Shown: in pieces, positions 35,021 through 47,400 of the stretch
How the letters are laid out: every line of letters starts with the position of its first letter
Numbering within the stretch: the first letter of the stretch is position 1
From: Pseudomonadota bacterium
GTDB taxonomy: Bacteria > Pseudomonadota > Gammaproteobacteria > Burkholderiales > Burkholderiaceae_C
DNA length: 64,000 nucleotides
Assembly: GCA_029780695.1 (NCBI GenBank)
Contig: JAKOYD010000174.1
Span: 1 to 64,000, forward strand
Reading direction: 5' to 3'
Made by a program: the position numbers and the translations under genes
The notes under the pieces: model-generated
Database searches by the model: none
What the model saw: the letters and a program-made list of their open reading frames with translations, nothing else
What the model was told of the DNA's origin: nothing

Positions 35021-36580
35021 ATGCAACTCAATCCCACCGAGATTTCCGAACTGATTAAGAGCCGCATCGAGGGCCTGGGTGTCAGCGCCGACGTGCGCAA
35101 CCAGGGCACCGTCGTGTCGGTGACCGACGGCATCGTGCGCATTCATGGCCTGTCCGAGGCCATGCAGGGCGAGATGCTCGAATTCCCGGCCACGGCGGCT
35201 GGCGTGGCTACCTACGGCTTGGCGCTGAACCTGGAGCGCGACTCCGTCGGCGCCGTGATTCTGGGTGAGTACGAGCACATCTCGGAAGGCGACACCGTCA
35301 AGTGCACGGGCCGCATCCTGGAAGTGCCCGTCGGCCCCGAGCTGATTGGCCGCGTGGTCAACGCGCTGGGCCAGCCCATCGACGGCAAGGGCCCGATCAA
35401 CGCCAAGATGACGGACGTGATCGAGAAGGTCGCGCCGGGCGTGATCGCGCGTCAGTCGGTCAGTCAGCCGGTGCAGACCGGCCTGAAGTCGATTGACTCG
35501 ATGGTGCCGATTGGTCGTGGCCAGCGCGAGTTGATCATTGGCGATCGCCAGACCGGCAAGACGGCGGTGGCGATCGACGCCATCATCAACCAGAAGGGTC
35601 AGAACATGACCTGCGTGTACGTCGCCATCGGCCAGAAGGCGTCGTCCATCAAGAACGTGGTGCGCGCGCTCGAGCAGTACGGCGCCATGGAATACACCAT
35701 CGTCGTGGCCGCCTCGGCGTCCGAATCGGCGGCCATGCAGTACGTGGCGGCCTACTCGGGCTGCACGATGGGCGAATACTTCCGTGACCGCGGCCAGGAT
35801 GCGCTGATCATTTACGACGACCTGTCCAAGCAAGCCGTGGCGTATCGTCAGGTGTCGCTGCTGCTGCGCCGCCCGCCGGGCCGCGAAGCCTATCCCGGCG
35901 ACGTGTTCTATCTGCACAGCCGTCTGCTGGAGCGCGCCGCGCGTGTCAACGCCGACTACGTGGAAGCCTTCACCAAGGGCGAAGTCAAGGGCAAGACGGG
36001 CTCGCTCACCGCGCTGCCCATCATCGAAACGCAGGCCGGCGACGTGTCCGCTTTCGTGCCGACCAACGTGATTTCGATCACCGACGGTCAGATCTTCCTG
36101 GAAACCAGCCTGTTCAACGCCGGTATCCGTCCCGCCATCAACGCCGGTATCTCGGTGTCTCGCGTGGGTGGTGCGGCGCAGACCGACCTGATCAAGAAGC
36201 TGTCCGGCGGTATTCGTACCGACCTGGCGCAGTACCGTGAACTGGCTGCCTTCGCGCAGTTCGCGTCCGACCTGGATGCGGCCACCAAGAAGCAGCTGGA
36301 CCGCGGTGCCCGCGTGACCGAACTGCTCAAGCAGCCGCAGTACAGCCCGCTGCCCATCAGCCTCATGGGCGCGACGCTGTTCGCCGTGAACAAGGGCTTC
36401 ATGGACGACGTGCACGTCAAGCGCATCCTGCCGTTCGAGCAGGGCCTGCACGGATACCTGAAGGACAAGCACGCCGCGCTGCTGCAAAAGCTCGAAGGCG
36501 GCAAGGCGCTCGACAAGGACAAGGAAGCCGAGGCCGAACTCACGTCCGCCATCGAAGCCTTCAAGAAGTCCTTCGCCTGA
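35021..36580 (+). CDS. atpA: ATP synthase subunit alpha
   Basis: Subunit alpha, 519 residues, the regulatory nucleotide-binding subunit of F1. The P-loop is GDRQTGKTA near residues 172-180. [17 protein letters not shown] is the C-terminal signature of the alpha/beta ATPase family. The arginine finger lies in this stretch (SVSRVGG). The N-terminus [19 protein letters not shown] binds delta. It is followed by atpG after 24 nt. Confidence 0.98.
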   Translation: MQLNPTEISELIKSRIEGLGVSADVRNQGTVVSVTDGIVRIHGLSEAMQGEMLEFPATAAGVATYGLALNLERDSVGAVILGEYEHISEGDTVKCTGRILEVPVGPELIGRVVNALGQPIDGKGPINAKMTDVIEKVAPGVIARQSVSQPVQTGLKSIDSMVPIGRGQRELIIGDRQTGKTAVAIDAIINQKGQNMTCVYVAIGQKASSIKNVVRALEQYGAMEYTIVVAASASESAAMQYVAAYSGCTMGEYFRDRGQDALIIYDDLSKQAVAYRQVSLLLRRPPGREAYPGDVFYLHSRLLERAARVNADYVEAFTKGEVKGKTGSLTALPIIETQAGDVSAFVPTNVISITDGQIFLETSLFNAGIRPAINAGISVSRVGGAAQTDLIKKLSGGIRTDLAQYRELAAFAQFASDLDAATKKQLDRGARVTELLKQPQYSPLPISLMGATLFAVNKGFMDDVHVKRILPFEQGLHGYLKDKHAALLQKLEGGKALDKDKEAEAELTSAIEAFKKSFA

Positions 36581-36604
36581 TCCTTCGTCCGGAGGAAACA
36601 CACT

Positions 36605-38924
<2,320 letters not shown>

Positions 38925-38936
38925 AATGACGTTCCG

Positions 38937-39085
38937 CACTGAGCCGCTGCGTGTCCCCGGGTCAAGTCTGGGGCAGGCTTTCCCTTCGGGGGGCCGCCGC
39001 CAGTGGCCGGGCCAAGCCTGCTTCAAGGCGGTACTTGTACGGTCTGCGTCGCTACCTTTTGGGGCGCAAGCCCGATGCAGCGCCG
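38937..39085 (+). repeat. GC-rich post-stop element, copy 4, between atpD and atpC
   Basis: A block with CCGCTGCGTGTCCCCGGGTC, TTTCCCTTCGGGGGGCCGCC and GCCAGTGGCCGGGCCAAGCC stands just behind the atpD stop and fills most of the 196-nt gap. atpD and atpC are normally only tens of bases apart. Confidence 0.55.
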
Positions 39086-39120
39086 CTGCGGGGCGTTCAG
39101 GACTCAACTAGGAATAAGAC

Positions 39121-39540
39121 ATGGCCAACACCATTCATGTCGACGTGGTCAGCGCGGAAGAGTCCATCTTTTCCGGTGAAGCCACGTTCGTGACCCTGCC
39201 CGGCGAAGCCGGCGAACTGGGCATCTACCCGCGCCACACGCCCCTGATCACGCGCATCAAGCCGGGTTCGGTGCGTGTGACGACGCCGGCGGGTGGCGAA
39301 GAATTCATCTTCGTGGCCGGCGGCATTCTCGAAGTGCAGCCCGACCGCGTGACCGTGCTGTCCGATACCGCCATCCGTGGCAAGGACCTGGACGAAGAGA
39401 AGGCTAACACCGCCAAGCGCGAGGCCGAGGAAGCGCTGAAGAACGCCAAGAGCGAGATCGACATGGCGCGCGCCACGTCCGAACTGGCCGTCATGGCGGC
39501 GCAGATTGCCGCGCTGCGCAAGTACCGCCAAAAGCGCTGA
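39121..39540 (+). CDS. atpC: ATP synthase subunit epsilon
   Basis: Subunit epsilon, 139 residues, part of the central stalk and an inhibitor of ATP hydrolysis. The beta-sandwich domain contains [44 protein letters not shown]. The C-terminal helical hairpin ([19 protein letters not shown]) is complete. It is the last gene of the atp operon, followed by a strong terminator. Confidence 0.97.
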   Translation: MANTIHVDVVSAEESIFSGEATFVTLPGEAGELGIYPRHTPLITRIKPGSVRVTTPAGGEEFIFVAGGILEVQPDRVTVLSDTAIRGKDLDEEKANTAKREAEEALKNAKSEIDMARATSELAVMAAQIAALRKYRQKR

Positions 39541-39574
39541 CGCGACACGCAACGGCTGCAGCTTTCGCCGTCAT

Positions 39575-39606
39575 ACGAAGCGCCCTGGTGGGCGCTTCGT
39601 GCTTTC
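39575..39606 (+). terminator. Terminator of the atp operon
   Basis: An 11-bp perfect stem, ACGAAGCGCCC with GGGCGCTTCGT, has a TGGT loop and is followed by GCTTTCT. It lies 35 nt after atpC. Confidence 0.88.
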
Positions 39607-39690
39607 TGGCGCGACTGATGAAGCCTAAGCGACGCGACGGCATGACCCGATGGTCCGGGATCGAAACGCAGCGCCGCCTACAATTTGCGC

Positions 39691-40311
39691 ATGTGGTTCC
39701 GCCGCAAGACGCACAGTGGTGCAATTCCCCTCCAGGCTGCGGCGCTGCTGGTCACCACCGGCGCGCTGATGGAGTTGAGCGATGCCGAAGCGCGCCAAAT
39801 TGTCGGCTACATGACGCTGCGCTTCGCCAGTGCGGGCGAAGTGGTCATTCGCGCGGGCGATGCGCGGCACAACGGCTTCATGGCGTTGGTGCTCGACGGC
39901 GACGTGACCGTGGAAAGCGCCTTGGCTGCCGCCGATCACGATGGCATGGTGGTCACCGTGCTTGGCCCCGGCAGCCTGATCGGCGAAATGGGTCTTATCG
40001 ACCACGCGCCGCGTTCGGCCACCTGCACCGCGGCCACCGATTTGGCACTGGCCGTGCTCACGCGCGACGCCTTGGCGCAATTGATGAGCGAGCAGCCCGC
40101 CGTGGCCGCGCGCCTGATGCTGGCCATGGCCAAGCGATTGGCCGACCACCTGCGCGACACCAATCGCAAGCTGCGCACCCTGTCGCAGGTCAGCCGCGCG
40201 TTGCAGCAAGAATTGAAAGCCACGCACGCCGTGAACCAGCGCCTGCTGAATCAGGTGACGGCGGCGGCGCAGGCCACGGCACCGTCCGCGGACAGCGCCC
40301 GGGCGGTCTGA
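39691..40311 (+). CDS. Cyclic nucleotide-binding domain protein
   Basis: A 206-residue protein with one cNMP-binding (CRP-like) beta-barrel domain at about residues 27-145: LRFASAGEVVIRAGDARHNGFMALVLDGDVTV, GPGSLIGEMGLIDHAPRSATCTAATDL and AVLTRDALAQLM. The phosphate-binding cassette reads GEMGLIDHAPRSATC. The rest is a helix with coiled-coil-like composition (about 145-190). No HTH domain follows, so it is probably not a direct CRP-type DNA binder. The ATG at 39691 is preferred to the TTG two codons earlier. No partner is apparent. Confidence 0.83.
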   Translation: MWFRRKTHSGAIPLQAAALLVTTGALMELSDAEARQIVGYMTLRFASAGEVVIRAGDARHNGFMALVLDGDVTVESALAAADHDGMVVTVLGPGSLIGEMGLIDHAPRSATCTAATDLALAVLTRDALAQLMSEQPAVAARLMLAMAKRLADHLRDTNRKLRTLSQVSRALQQELKATHAVNQRLLNQVTAAAQATAPSADSARAV

Positions 40312-40333
40312 TGACCGGCCGACGCGTGCCGCG

Positions 40334-40876
40334 TCAGCGCAGCACGGGCTCGTCCGGTAGCCGATTCTCGGGCGCGGTGCCGGGCTGCGCGTCAGGCTCG
40401 GGATAGGCTGCCACCAGCACGGCCGAGACTTCTTCGAGCGCGCGGGTCAGCCCTTGTTCGACCTGGCCGCCGCTCAGGGCGGCGCCCAGCCGGTCCACCA
40501 TGGCCTGCCATTCCGACGGTGGCACGCGCTCGGCAATGCCGCGGTCGGCCACCAGTTCAATGGCATGCTCGGCCAGCAGCAGATAGATCAGCACACCGTT
40601 GTTGTGCGGCGTGTCCCACACCCGCAGCTTGGCGAACATCATCGCCGCGCGCTGTCGCACGATGGCCGCCATGGGAATAGCGTGGCGCCAATGCCGCCAC
40701 AGATAGCTGGTGGGCAAGCCGCCTTCGACGCAGACACGGATTTCGCCCGTGTGGCGGCGCTCGCTGGCGGCCACAAAGCCGCGCAGTCGTTCGGCCAACT
40801 CAGGGCCGACGATGCGCCGCGCATCCGACTCGTCGAGCCAGCGGTGACGCAGCGATCGGGCAAAGGTGCGCAACAT
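40334..40876 (-). CDS. TPM-domain protein (second of pair)
   Basis: A 180-residue protein with a TPM (Psb32/YgcG-type) domain at about residues 22-160: RIVGPELAERLRGFVAASERRHTGEIRVCVEGG, AAMMFAKLRVWDTPHNNGVLIYLLLAEHAIELVADRGIAERV and WQAMVDRLGAAL. It lacks a signal peptide. It is the last gene of lemA-TPM-TPM, an arrangement seen in many proteobacteria. The function is not settled. It begins 4 nt after the first TPM gene ends. Confidence 0.87.
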   Translation of the reverse strand: MLRTFARSLRHRWLDESDARRIVGPELAERLRGFVAASERRHTGEIRVCVEGGLPTSYLWRHWRHAIPMAAIVRQRAAMMFAKLRVWDTPHNNGVLIYLLLAEHAIELVADRGIAERVPPSEWQAMVDRLGAALSGGQVEQGLTRALEEVSAVLVAAYPEPDAQPGTAPENRLPDEPVLR

Positions 40877-40879
40877 GGT

Positions 40880-41812
40880 CTACCAGCTCCCGCTCGCGCC
40901 GCCGCCGCCAAAATCGCCGCCACCGCCTGAACTCCAGCCGCCGCCACCGCCAAAACCCCCGCCGCCAAGGCCGCCGCCGCCACCCCAGCCGCCGGGCGGC
41001 AGAAACACCGGGCCGTTGCCACGCGACCTGGACACCGGCAGCGACGAAAGCACCCCCGCGAACAGCGCAAACAGCAGCGCCACCAGGCCCGCGCCCAGCG
41101 CCAGCGCCAAGCTGGCCGTGACCAGGTAGGCCAGTCCGCCCACGCCGGCGCCCGTCAGCAGCGCACCCAGCTTGCGGCCAAAAATGCCGCGCGTCACCGC
41201 GCTGATGACCGGCACGGCGATGAACAAAAAGATCAACCCCTGAAACAGGTCGAAGCCGCCCGCGCTTGTGGGCCCGCCGCGCGCACCCGGCGCGGCCACC
41301 GGCGGCAGCGGCTCGCCCTTGATGCGCGCCGCCAGCTGGTCCACCGCAGCGTTCAGGCCGCCGGCGTAGTCGCCATTGCGGAAGCGCGGCGCCATGGCCT
41401 CGTCAATGACCTGCTTGGCCGCGATATCGGGCACCGCGCCTTCCAGCGTCTTGGCCACCTCGATGCGCATGCGACGGTCCTGCACCGCCACCAGCACGAT
41501 CAGGCCGTCGCCCACGTCCTTGCGGCCGATCTTCCAGGCGTTGCCCACCCGGTTGGCAAAGGCGGCAATGTCCTCGGGCGCGGTGGTGGGCACCATCAGC
41601 ACCACCACCTGCGATCCTTTTTCCTGCTCCAGCGTGGCCAGCTTGGCGTCCAGCGCCGCCACCTGCGCGGGCTGCAGCGTACCGGACGTGTCGATGACAT
41701 GACCCGTCAGCGGCGGCACCGGCTGCAGCAGTGACTGCGCATGCGCCGTCAGCGCTGCGAAAACTATCAAAAAGATAGCTGTCAGTGCCTTGAATAAAGC
41801 GGCTGGACGCAC
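40880..41812 (-). CDS. Secreted TPM-domain protein with Gly-rich tail
   Basis: A 310-residue membrane protein of the YgcG/TPM family. The signal peptide is residues 1-25 (MRPAALFKALTAIFLIV, then FAALTAHA). The TPM domain follows at about residues 33-155 (TGHVIDTSGTLQPAQVAALDAKLATLEQEKGSQVVVLMVPTT). Two membrane helices lie near 200-255. The C-terminal 40 residues are Gly/Trp/Ser-rich (repeats of GGGG with W and F). The start is GTG at 41812; a TAG stands three codons upstream in frame, so no earlier start exists. The start codon and most of the signal peptide are copied from a palindromic element lying antisense. Confidence 0.88.
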   Translation of the reverse strand: MRPAALFKALTAIFLIVFAALTAHAQSLLQPVPPLTGHVIDTSGTLQPAQVAALDAKLATLEQEKGSQVVVLMVPTTAPEDIAAFANRVGNAWKIGRKDVGDGLIVLVAVQDRRMRIEVAKTLEGAVPDIAAKQVIDEAMAPRFRNGDYAGGLNAAVDQLAARIKGEPLPPVAAPGARGGPTSAGGFDLFQGLIFLFIAVPVISAVTRGIFGRKLGALLTGAGVGGLAYLVTASLALALGAGLVALLFALFAGVLSSLPVSRSRGNGPVFLPPGGWGGGGGLGGGGFGGGGGWSSGGGGDFGGGGASGSW

Positions 41813-41820
41813 TTTGGCCT
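41763..41820 (+). repeat. Two-hairpin palindromic element, copy 9, under the TPM signal peptide
   Basis: CTATCAAAAAGATAG (41764-41778) is followed by CTGTCAGTGCCTTGAATAAAG, CGGCTGGACGC and ACTTTGGCCT. The TPM gene reads it backwards. The GTG start (complement of 41810-41812) and residues 1-17 fall inside it. Confidence 0.8.
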
Positions 41821-41853
41821 ATGAAAATGGGCTGGGCGAAACGGTGCCGCGCC

Positions 41854-42474
41854 TCAGCGCGCCGGCGCCGGCGTCGGGCTGGTGCCGAAGTCCACCTTGG
41901 GCGCGTTGGAAATCGCCGCCTCGTTGGCCACGGTGAAGTTCTCCTTCGGCTTGTAGCCGAAGATCATGCCCGTCAGGTTGGTCGGGAAGCTGCGTGCCAG
42001 CACGTTGTATTCCTGCACGGCCTGGATGTAGCGGTTGCGCGCCACGGCGATGCGGTTCTCGGTGCCTTCCAGCGCCACGCGCAGGTCGGCGAAGGCCTTG
42101 TTGGCCTTCAGGTCGGGGTAGCGCTCCACCGTCACCATCAGTCGGCTCAACGCGCTGGACAGCTCACCCTGCGCGGCCTGGAACTGCTTGAACGCCTCGG
42201 GGTTGTTCAGCGTCTCGGGCGTCACCTGCATGCTGGTGGCTTTGGCACGCGCCTGAATCACCTGGTTGAGCGTGTCCTGCTCGAACTTGGCCTCGCCCTT
42301 GACGGTGTTGACCAGGTTGTCGATCAGGTCGGCACGGCGCTGGTACTGGTTGACCACCTCGCTCCACGCGGACTTGGTGGTTTCGTCCAGCCGCTGGAAG
42401 TCGTTGTAGCCGCAGCCGCTGAGCGACAGCGCCGCCGTCAGCACGGCAGCCATCTTGATGAACCAGCTTTTCAT
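41854..42474 (-). CDS. lemA: LemA family lipoprotein
   Basis: LemA, 206 residues, a membrane-associated helical protein. The N-terminal signal MKSWFIKMAAVLTAALSLSG-C21 has a good lipobox. The family core is DETTKSAWSEVVNQYQRRADLIDNLVNTVKG, LNNPEAFKQFQAAQGELSSALSRLMVTVERYPDLKANKAFADL and ENRIAVARNRYIQAVQEYN. It is the first gene of a minus-strand lemA-TPM-TPM operon; the gap to the TPM gene is 41 nt. The function of the complex is unknown. Confidence 0.93.
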   Translation of the reverse strand: MKSWFIKMAAVLTAALSLSGCGYNDFQRLDETTKSAWSEVVNQYQRRADLIDNLVNTVKGEAKFEQDTLNQVIQARAKATSMQVTPETLNNPEAFKQFQAAQGELSSALSRLMVTVERYPDLKANKAFADLRVALEGTENRIAVARNRYIQAVQEYNVLARSFPTNLTGMIFGYKPKENFTVANEAAISNAPKVDFGTSPTPAPAR

Positions 42475-42639
42475 TCGAATGTTCCTTCTCTCCTGAAGCG
42501 CAGGATTTGCGCAGGTGCGAAACGTAGCACAAATGGATGCGGCTTTTTGTAGGTCAAGAGCGCGGCCTGCGACGGGCGGCCTGCGGCGGCCAAGGCACAA
42601 TCCGCGTATCGCGCGCATCACCCACCGAGGTTCAGTGCC

Positions 42640-43086
42640 ATGCCCAAGTCACGTTACGCCGCCGCCCAGCTGGGCGGATCCGCCGACGACGTGGAAGTCG
42701 CCTTCTACGAAGCGTTGCGCAATGCCGACCTGGACCAGCTCATGGCCTGCTGGGCCGACGAGGACGACATTGTCTGCGTGCACCCCGGCGGCCCGCGCCT
42801 GGTGGGCGCCGCCGCCATCCGCCAGGCGTTCGAGCAGATGTTTGCACACGGCAGCATCCAGGCTACGCCCGAACGGCTGCGCCGCGTCGAATCGCTGGGC
42901 GCCGCCGTGCACAACGTGCTGGAGCGCGTCGACCAGATCACCGCCGAAGGCCCGCGCCGCGCCTGGGTGGTGGCGACCAACGTTTACCTCAAGACCGCGC
43001 AGGGCTGGCGCCTGGTGGCGCACCACGCCAGCCCGGGCCGCAGCGAGGTGGCCGAAGTCACGCAGCGCGCGCAGCAGCTGCATTAA
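42640..43086 (+). CDS. SnoaL-like/NTF2-fold protein
   Basis: A 148-residue protein of the SnoaL/DUF4440 cone-fold group: DDVEVAFYEALRNADLDQLMACWADEDDIVCVHPGGPRLVG, then AAAIRQAFEQMF, and near the end TNVYLKTAQGWRLVAHHASPG. Conserved Trp, His and Asp positions fit the fold, but members range from isomerases to binding proteins, so no substrate is offered. It is divergent from lemA and 45 nt upstream of the YheT-type hydrolase gene. Confidence 0.85.
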   Translation: MPKSRYAAAQLGGSADDVEVAFYEALRNADLDQLMACWADEDDIVCVHPGGPRLVGAAAIRQAFEQMFAHGSIQATPERLRRVESLGAAVHNVLERVDQITAEGPRRAWVVATNVYLKTAQGWRLVAHHASPGRSEVAEVTQRAQQLH

Positions 43087-43089
43087 GGG

Positions 43090-43140
43090 TCAATTCGGCA
43101 TCTGGCGCGCGTCTGATCAGCGCAGACAGCTATGAATTTT
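43090..43140 (-). repeat. Two-hairpin palindromic element, copy 10
   Basis: On the minus strand AAAATTCATAGCTGTCTGCGC is followed by TGATCAGACGCGCGCCAGA and TGCCGAATTGA. It fills the gap between the SnoaL-like and YheT-type genes, and the ATG of the latter (43132-43134) lies in its AT-rich arm. Confidence 0.7.
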
Positions 43141-44175
43141 GAACTGCCGGCCTACCGCGCTCCGGTCTGGCTGCCCGGCGGCCACGGGCAGACGATCTGG
43201 CCCGCGCTGTACGCGCGCCGCTTCGTCGGGCCGCGCCCGCGCTGGCGGCGCGAACGCTGGGACACGCCCGATGGCGACTTCATCGACGTCGACTGGCTGC
43301 ACGCCGACGCCCCGCCAGCCGCGGGGGGCGCGGGCGCCATCCGCGCGGCGCCCCCGCTGCTGGTGCTGTTCCACGGACTCGAAGGCTCGTCGCGCAGCCA
43401 CTACGCCGAGGCCTTTGCCGGCTGGGCGCGCGCGCACGGGCTGGCGCTGGCCGTGCCCCACTTTCGCGGCTGCTCGGGCGAAATCAACCGCGCGCCGCGC
43501 GCCTACCACTCGGGCGACCACGCCGAAATCGGCTGGCTGCTGCGCCGCTTCCGGGCCGCGCAGGCGGCGCGCGGCGGCGGCCCGCTGCTGGCCGTCGGCA
43601 TATCGCTGGGCGGCAACGCCTTGTTGCGCTGGGCCGGCGAATGGGGCCAAGCGGCCCGCCCGGTGGTCGACGCCATCGCCGCCGTGTGCGCGCCGCTCGA
43701 CTTGGCAGCCGGCGGCCACGCCATCGGGCGCGGCTTCAATCGGCAGGTCTACAACCGCGTGTTCTTGCGCACCATGAAGGCCAAGGCCCGCGCCAAACTG
43801 GCCCAGCACCCCGGCCTGTTCGACGCCGCCGCGCTGCGTGCCGCGCGCGACCTGTACGCCTTTGACGACCTGTTTACCGCGCCGCTGCACGGCTTCGCCG
43901 GGGTGCTCGACTACTGGCGCCGCGCCTCCGCCAAGCCGCTGCTGCCCGCCATCCGCGTACCCGCGCTGGCGCTGAACGCGCGCAATGACCCCTTCGTGCC
44001 CGCCGCGTCGCTGCCGTGCCGCGACGAGGTCGGCCGCTGGGTGACGCTGTGGCAACCCGACGAAGGCGGCCACGTGGGTTTTGCGCAGGGCGCCCTGCCG
44101 GGGCATGTGATGTGGCTGCCGCAGGCCGTTGGCGGGTGGCTGCTGGCGCCGCACAGCGAACTCCCCACGCACTGA
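43132..44175 (+). CDS. YheT-type alpha/beta hydrolase
   Basis: A 347-residue alpha/beta hydrolase of the YheT/embryo-specific hydrolase type. The family opens with VWLPGGHGQTIWPALYAR; the oxyanion region is LLVLFHGLEGSSRSHYA; HFRGCSGEINRAPRAYHSGD follows; the nucleophile is the Ser of VGISLGGN; and the C-terminal His lies in DEGGHVGF. The substrate is not known (E. coli YheT is poorly characterised). It may be cotranscribed with the SnoaL-like gene. The start codon is part of a palindromic element. Confidence 0.92.
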   Translation: MNFELPAYRAPVWLPGGHGQTIWPALYARRFVGPRPRWRRERWDTPDGDFIDVDWLHADAPPAAGGAGAIRAAPPLLVLFHGLEGSSRSHYAEAFAGWARAHGLALAVPHFRGCSGEINRAPRAYHSGDHAEIGWLLRRFRAAQAARGGGPLLAVGISLGGNALLRWAGEWGQAARPVVDAIAAVCAPLDLAAGGHAIGRGFNRQVYNRVFLRTMKAKARAKLAQHPGLFDAAALRAARDLYAFDDLFTAPLHGFAGVLDYWRRASAKPLLPAIRVPALALNARNDPFVPAASLPCRDEVGRWVTLWQPDEGGHVGFAQGALPGHVMWLPQAVGGWLLAPHSELPTH

Positions 44176-44448
44176 TCCGCCCTCGGTCACAGTGGCGCTG
44201 CGCACATCGCCGCTCGGCGACGCTGGCGCGCGGGCGTTGAAAACGAACGTTCTTCTGCTATCGCCCGCTCAGCGTGTTTTGGCGTACTTTTCATGTATTT
44301 CACACGCAACACGCGGGTTCGCCGAACGCAAAAATTTCTCGAAACCGCGGTCGGCGTGACCCCGGTTGGCGCATATTCTGAATCCTTTTTCACTACTCCG
44401 TCTACGATGCGAGACCGACCGACAAGTACGGTCGCGGGAGATGAAGAA

Positions 44449-47400
44449 ATGCGCAAGGCGGTCTTGAGGGTGTGGTTCAAGGGGGGTGTCTTGGCGGGCG
44501 TGGCTTTGGGCTTTCCGCTGCTGGCCCAGGCGGCTTCGGTGGATCTGACGGTCAACGACGTGGTGGCCACGGCGGCCTACCACTACACCGACACTGCCGC
44601 GCTGCACACGGTGACCATCGGCAACCGCGGGCCTGAAGCCGCGACCAACGCGGTGTTGACGTTCAACAACCCCAAATCGGCTGGCACCGCCGTGGCCTGG
44701 AACACCCAGGTCACCTGCACGCCCAGCGGCGGTGCGGTCTGTCCGGCGAGCTACGCGCTGGATTCCACCAAGGCCATCCTCACCGCCACGGTACCCAGCG
44801 TGCCCATGGGTGGGCAACTGGTGTTCAGCATTCCGGCGCCGATTCAGACCGACCTGAATTGCGCGTGCGTCTTGGCGCTGGTCGAAAAGGCCAGTTCCAC
44901 GGCGACCGTCACCGCCAGTGCTGCCGACACAGAACTGGCGCCGGCGACGAATGTGTCGAACGCGGCCTATGCGGTCAATAACCCGCGCATCGACTACGGG
45001 CTGAGCATCAGCGACCCGGTCGTTGCGCCTATTGCGGGCACACCGGACAGTCTGTACACCTATACGGTGACCCTGCGCAACAACTCCGTGGTGGCGGAAC
45101 CGCTGAGCGTGTACCTGAATGCCCAGTACGCCCAGGGTACGGCCACGGCGGCCCCCGGAAACCAGTATTTCGCATCGCCGCAGAGCACCGGCACGTCCAA
45201 TCCGACCGTGACCTGTGTCAGCGGCGCGGGCGGTGCATCGTGCGCGGGGTTGACGGTGTCCAGCGATAACGTCAGTTATGCCGGCATGCCGCCCGGCAGC
45301 TCGGTAACGTTCAAGGTGTCGCTGGTGGTGGGCGCGCCCGCCTGCACCGATCCCACCAAGGGCGGCAAGGCAGGTGACAACCGCCAGGTGAGCTTGTCCG
45401 GGTCTGTTTCGCCGTTTGCCAATGTCGTGAGCAACGGGGTCACGACGAGGGTGAATGGGCTCTACGAAAACACCGGAACCGATGCGGACAACGCAGCGTC
45501 CCAGACCAGCAACGTACCCGCGGCGCTGTGCGACAGCGGTGACCTGCTGGTGCAGAGCATCGTCAATTCGGGCACGCAGACTTACGGGCCCAATGCGCCG
45601 TTTTCGCTCACCGCGTCGTACGGCAACGGCGCGGGCTCTCCGAACGGAGCAACCAACGCGTCCCTCGTGTTTCATGTGGCGTGGCCCGCGGCGGGGTTGA
45701 GCCTGAACGCCGCGCCGGGCAGTTGCACCCCCAGCGGTGGCGCCTTGTGCCCTACCAGCTGGGTGCTCAGTGCCGACAAGACAACGCTGACGGGTGTGGC
45801 GCCGCTCATGCCGCCCAACAGCACGCTGCAGGTCAATTTCACGGGCACCACGGGTCAGGGCACCCAGAGCGTATGCGGGCCGCTGTACCTGACCGCGCAA
45901 GCCGACATCGTGCCGCCCGTCACCTATGCGGACACCAACTACGACCCGACGGCCAACCCGCCCTACACCACGGGCACCCAGACCAAGGGCAACAACGCCT
46001 ACCAATTGCAGCCGCAAGCCAACGTGGGTGTGTCTTGCGTGCCCAACTTCGATCTGGAAGTGCAGAAGTCCGGCCCTTACCAGGACGCCGCTGCCACGGT
46101 CGGTCTGGCCACGGCCAAGCCCGGCGACTGGATCTACTTCAAGTCCGTGGTGACGCTGCTGCCGGGCAGCGCGCCCTTGACCCAATACACGATCAGCGAT
46201 CAGCTCAACTACTGGTCCAACCCGCAATACACCTCGACGTCGCAGCTCTTTCCGTTTTGGGTGGGCAACGTGCCTGCCTACCAGATACCGTCCGCCACCG
46301 TCAAAGGCGTCATGATGATCGGCAAGCCGGGCGATCCACCGGGCCTGCCCACGTTCATGAAGAGCAGCACCGATACGTCCGGTGACAGCGGCGTGCGTTG
46401 CGTGGCCAGCAATGGTGCCACGTGCCCGGATACCGTACGGGGCTCGACATTCGGGTATCCGTCCAACAGCGGCTTCCCTTCATGGAGCCTGGGTCCGGAA
46501 AACTGGACCAACGGCCAGCCCGTCTGGCCGGCCGGCGGCGCGTTGACGCTCATCTATGCGTACCGCATGCCGCCGCTGACAGGCGCGGTGTCCTGCGTGA
46601 CCAGCGACAAGCTGTCCTATCCCCGCAACATCATGTCGGTCGGCGGTACGCCCACGCCCATCGGCACTGAATCGAACACGGCCAACAACCGGGTCACCGT
46701 GCCGTTCGACATGCTCAATCTGCCGCTGTGCGAGGCGGCGGTGTCGCTGACCAAAAAGGCCAACGTGACGGCCATGCCGGCCAACGGCAAGGTCGTCTAC
46801 ACCCTGGTGATGACCAACACCTCGGCCGTCGACGTCGATGTGCCGCGTCTGCGCGAAATATTCCAGGACGCCGGCATCGACCAAGGCGTGACTGCCACCA
46901 TTGCCTGTGGGGCACCCACGGGCGGTGCGCTCTGCCCGTCGTTCACGCCGCTGCAGGGCATGCGTTACACCAACAATGGCGCCACGTCGGTGCCGACCAC
47001 CGGGGCGGAAAACATTCTTTCGCAGCAACGTCCGGACTTTGACTTCAGCTGGGGCACGCCGGGCAGCAAGACGCTGCCGGCAGGTGGCAGCGTCACCTTC
47101 ACCGTGACGGTGCAGTACCCCGGCACACAGACCTCGGCAACCAACGCGGCGTTTGCCAGCCCGGACGCCAGCGCCCAAGCGCAGTTCGCGACCGTGCGCG
47201 CGGCCACCTATTTGTCTTCGGGCACCAGCCCGATCCTGCTGGTGAACAAGGACGTGTCGCCCAAGCAGCCCGCACCGGGCAGCACGGTGACCTACACGGT
47301 CGACCTGCTGAACGCCAACAGCGTCGCCGCCACGGGCTTGAGCTTTACAGACGCCATGGATGCGTCCCTGCAAGCCACCAACCCGGCGGGCTATGGCAAC

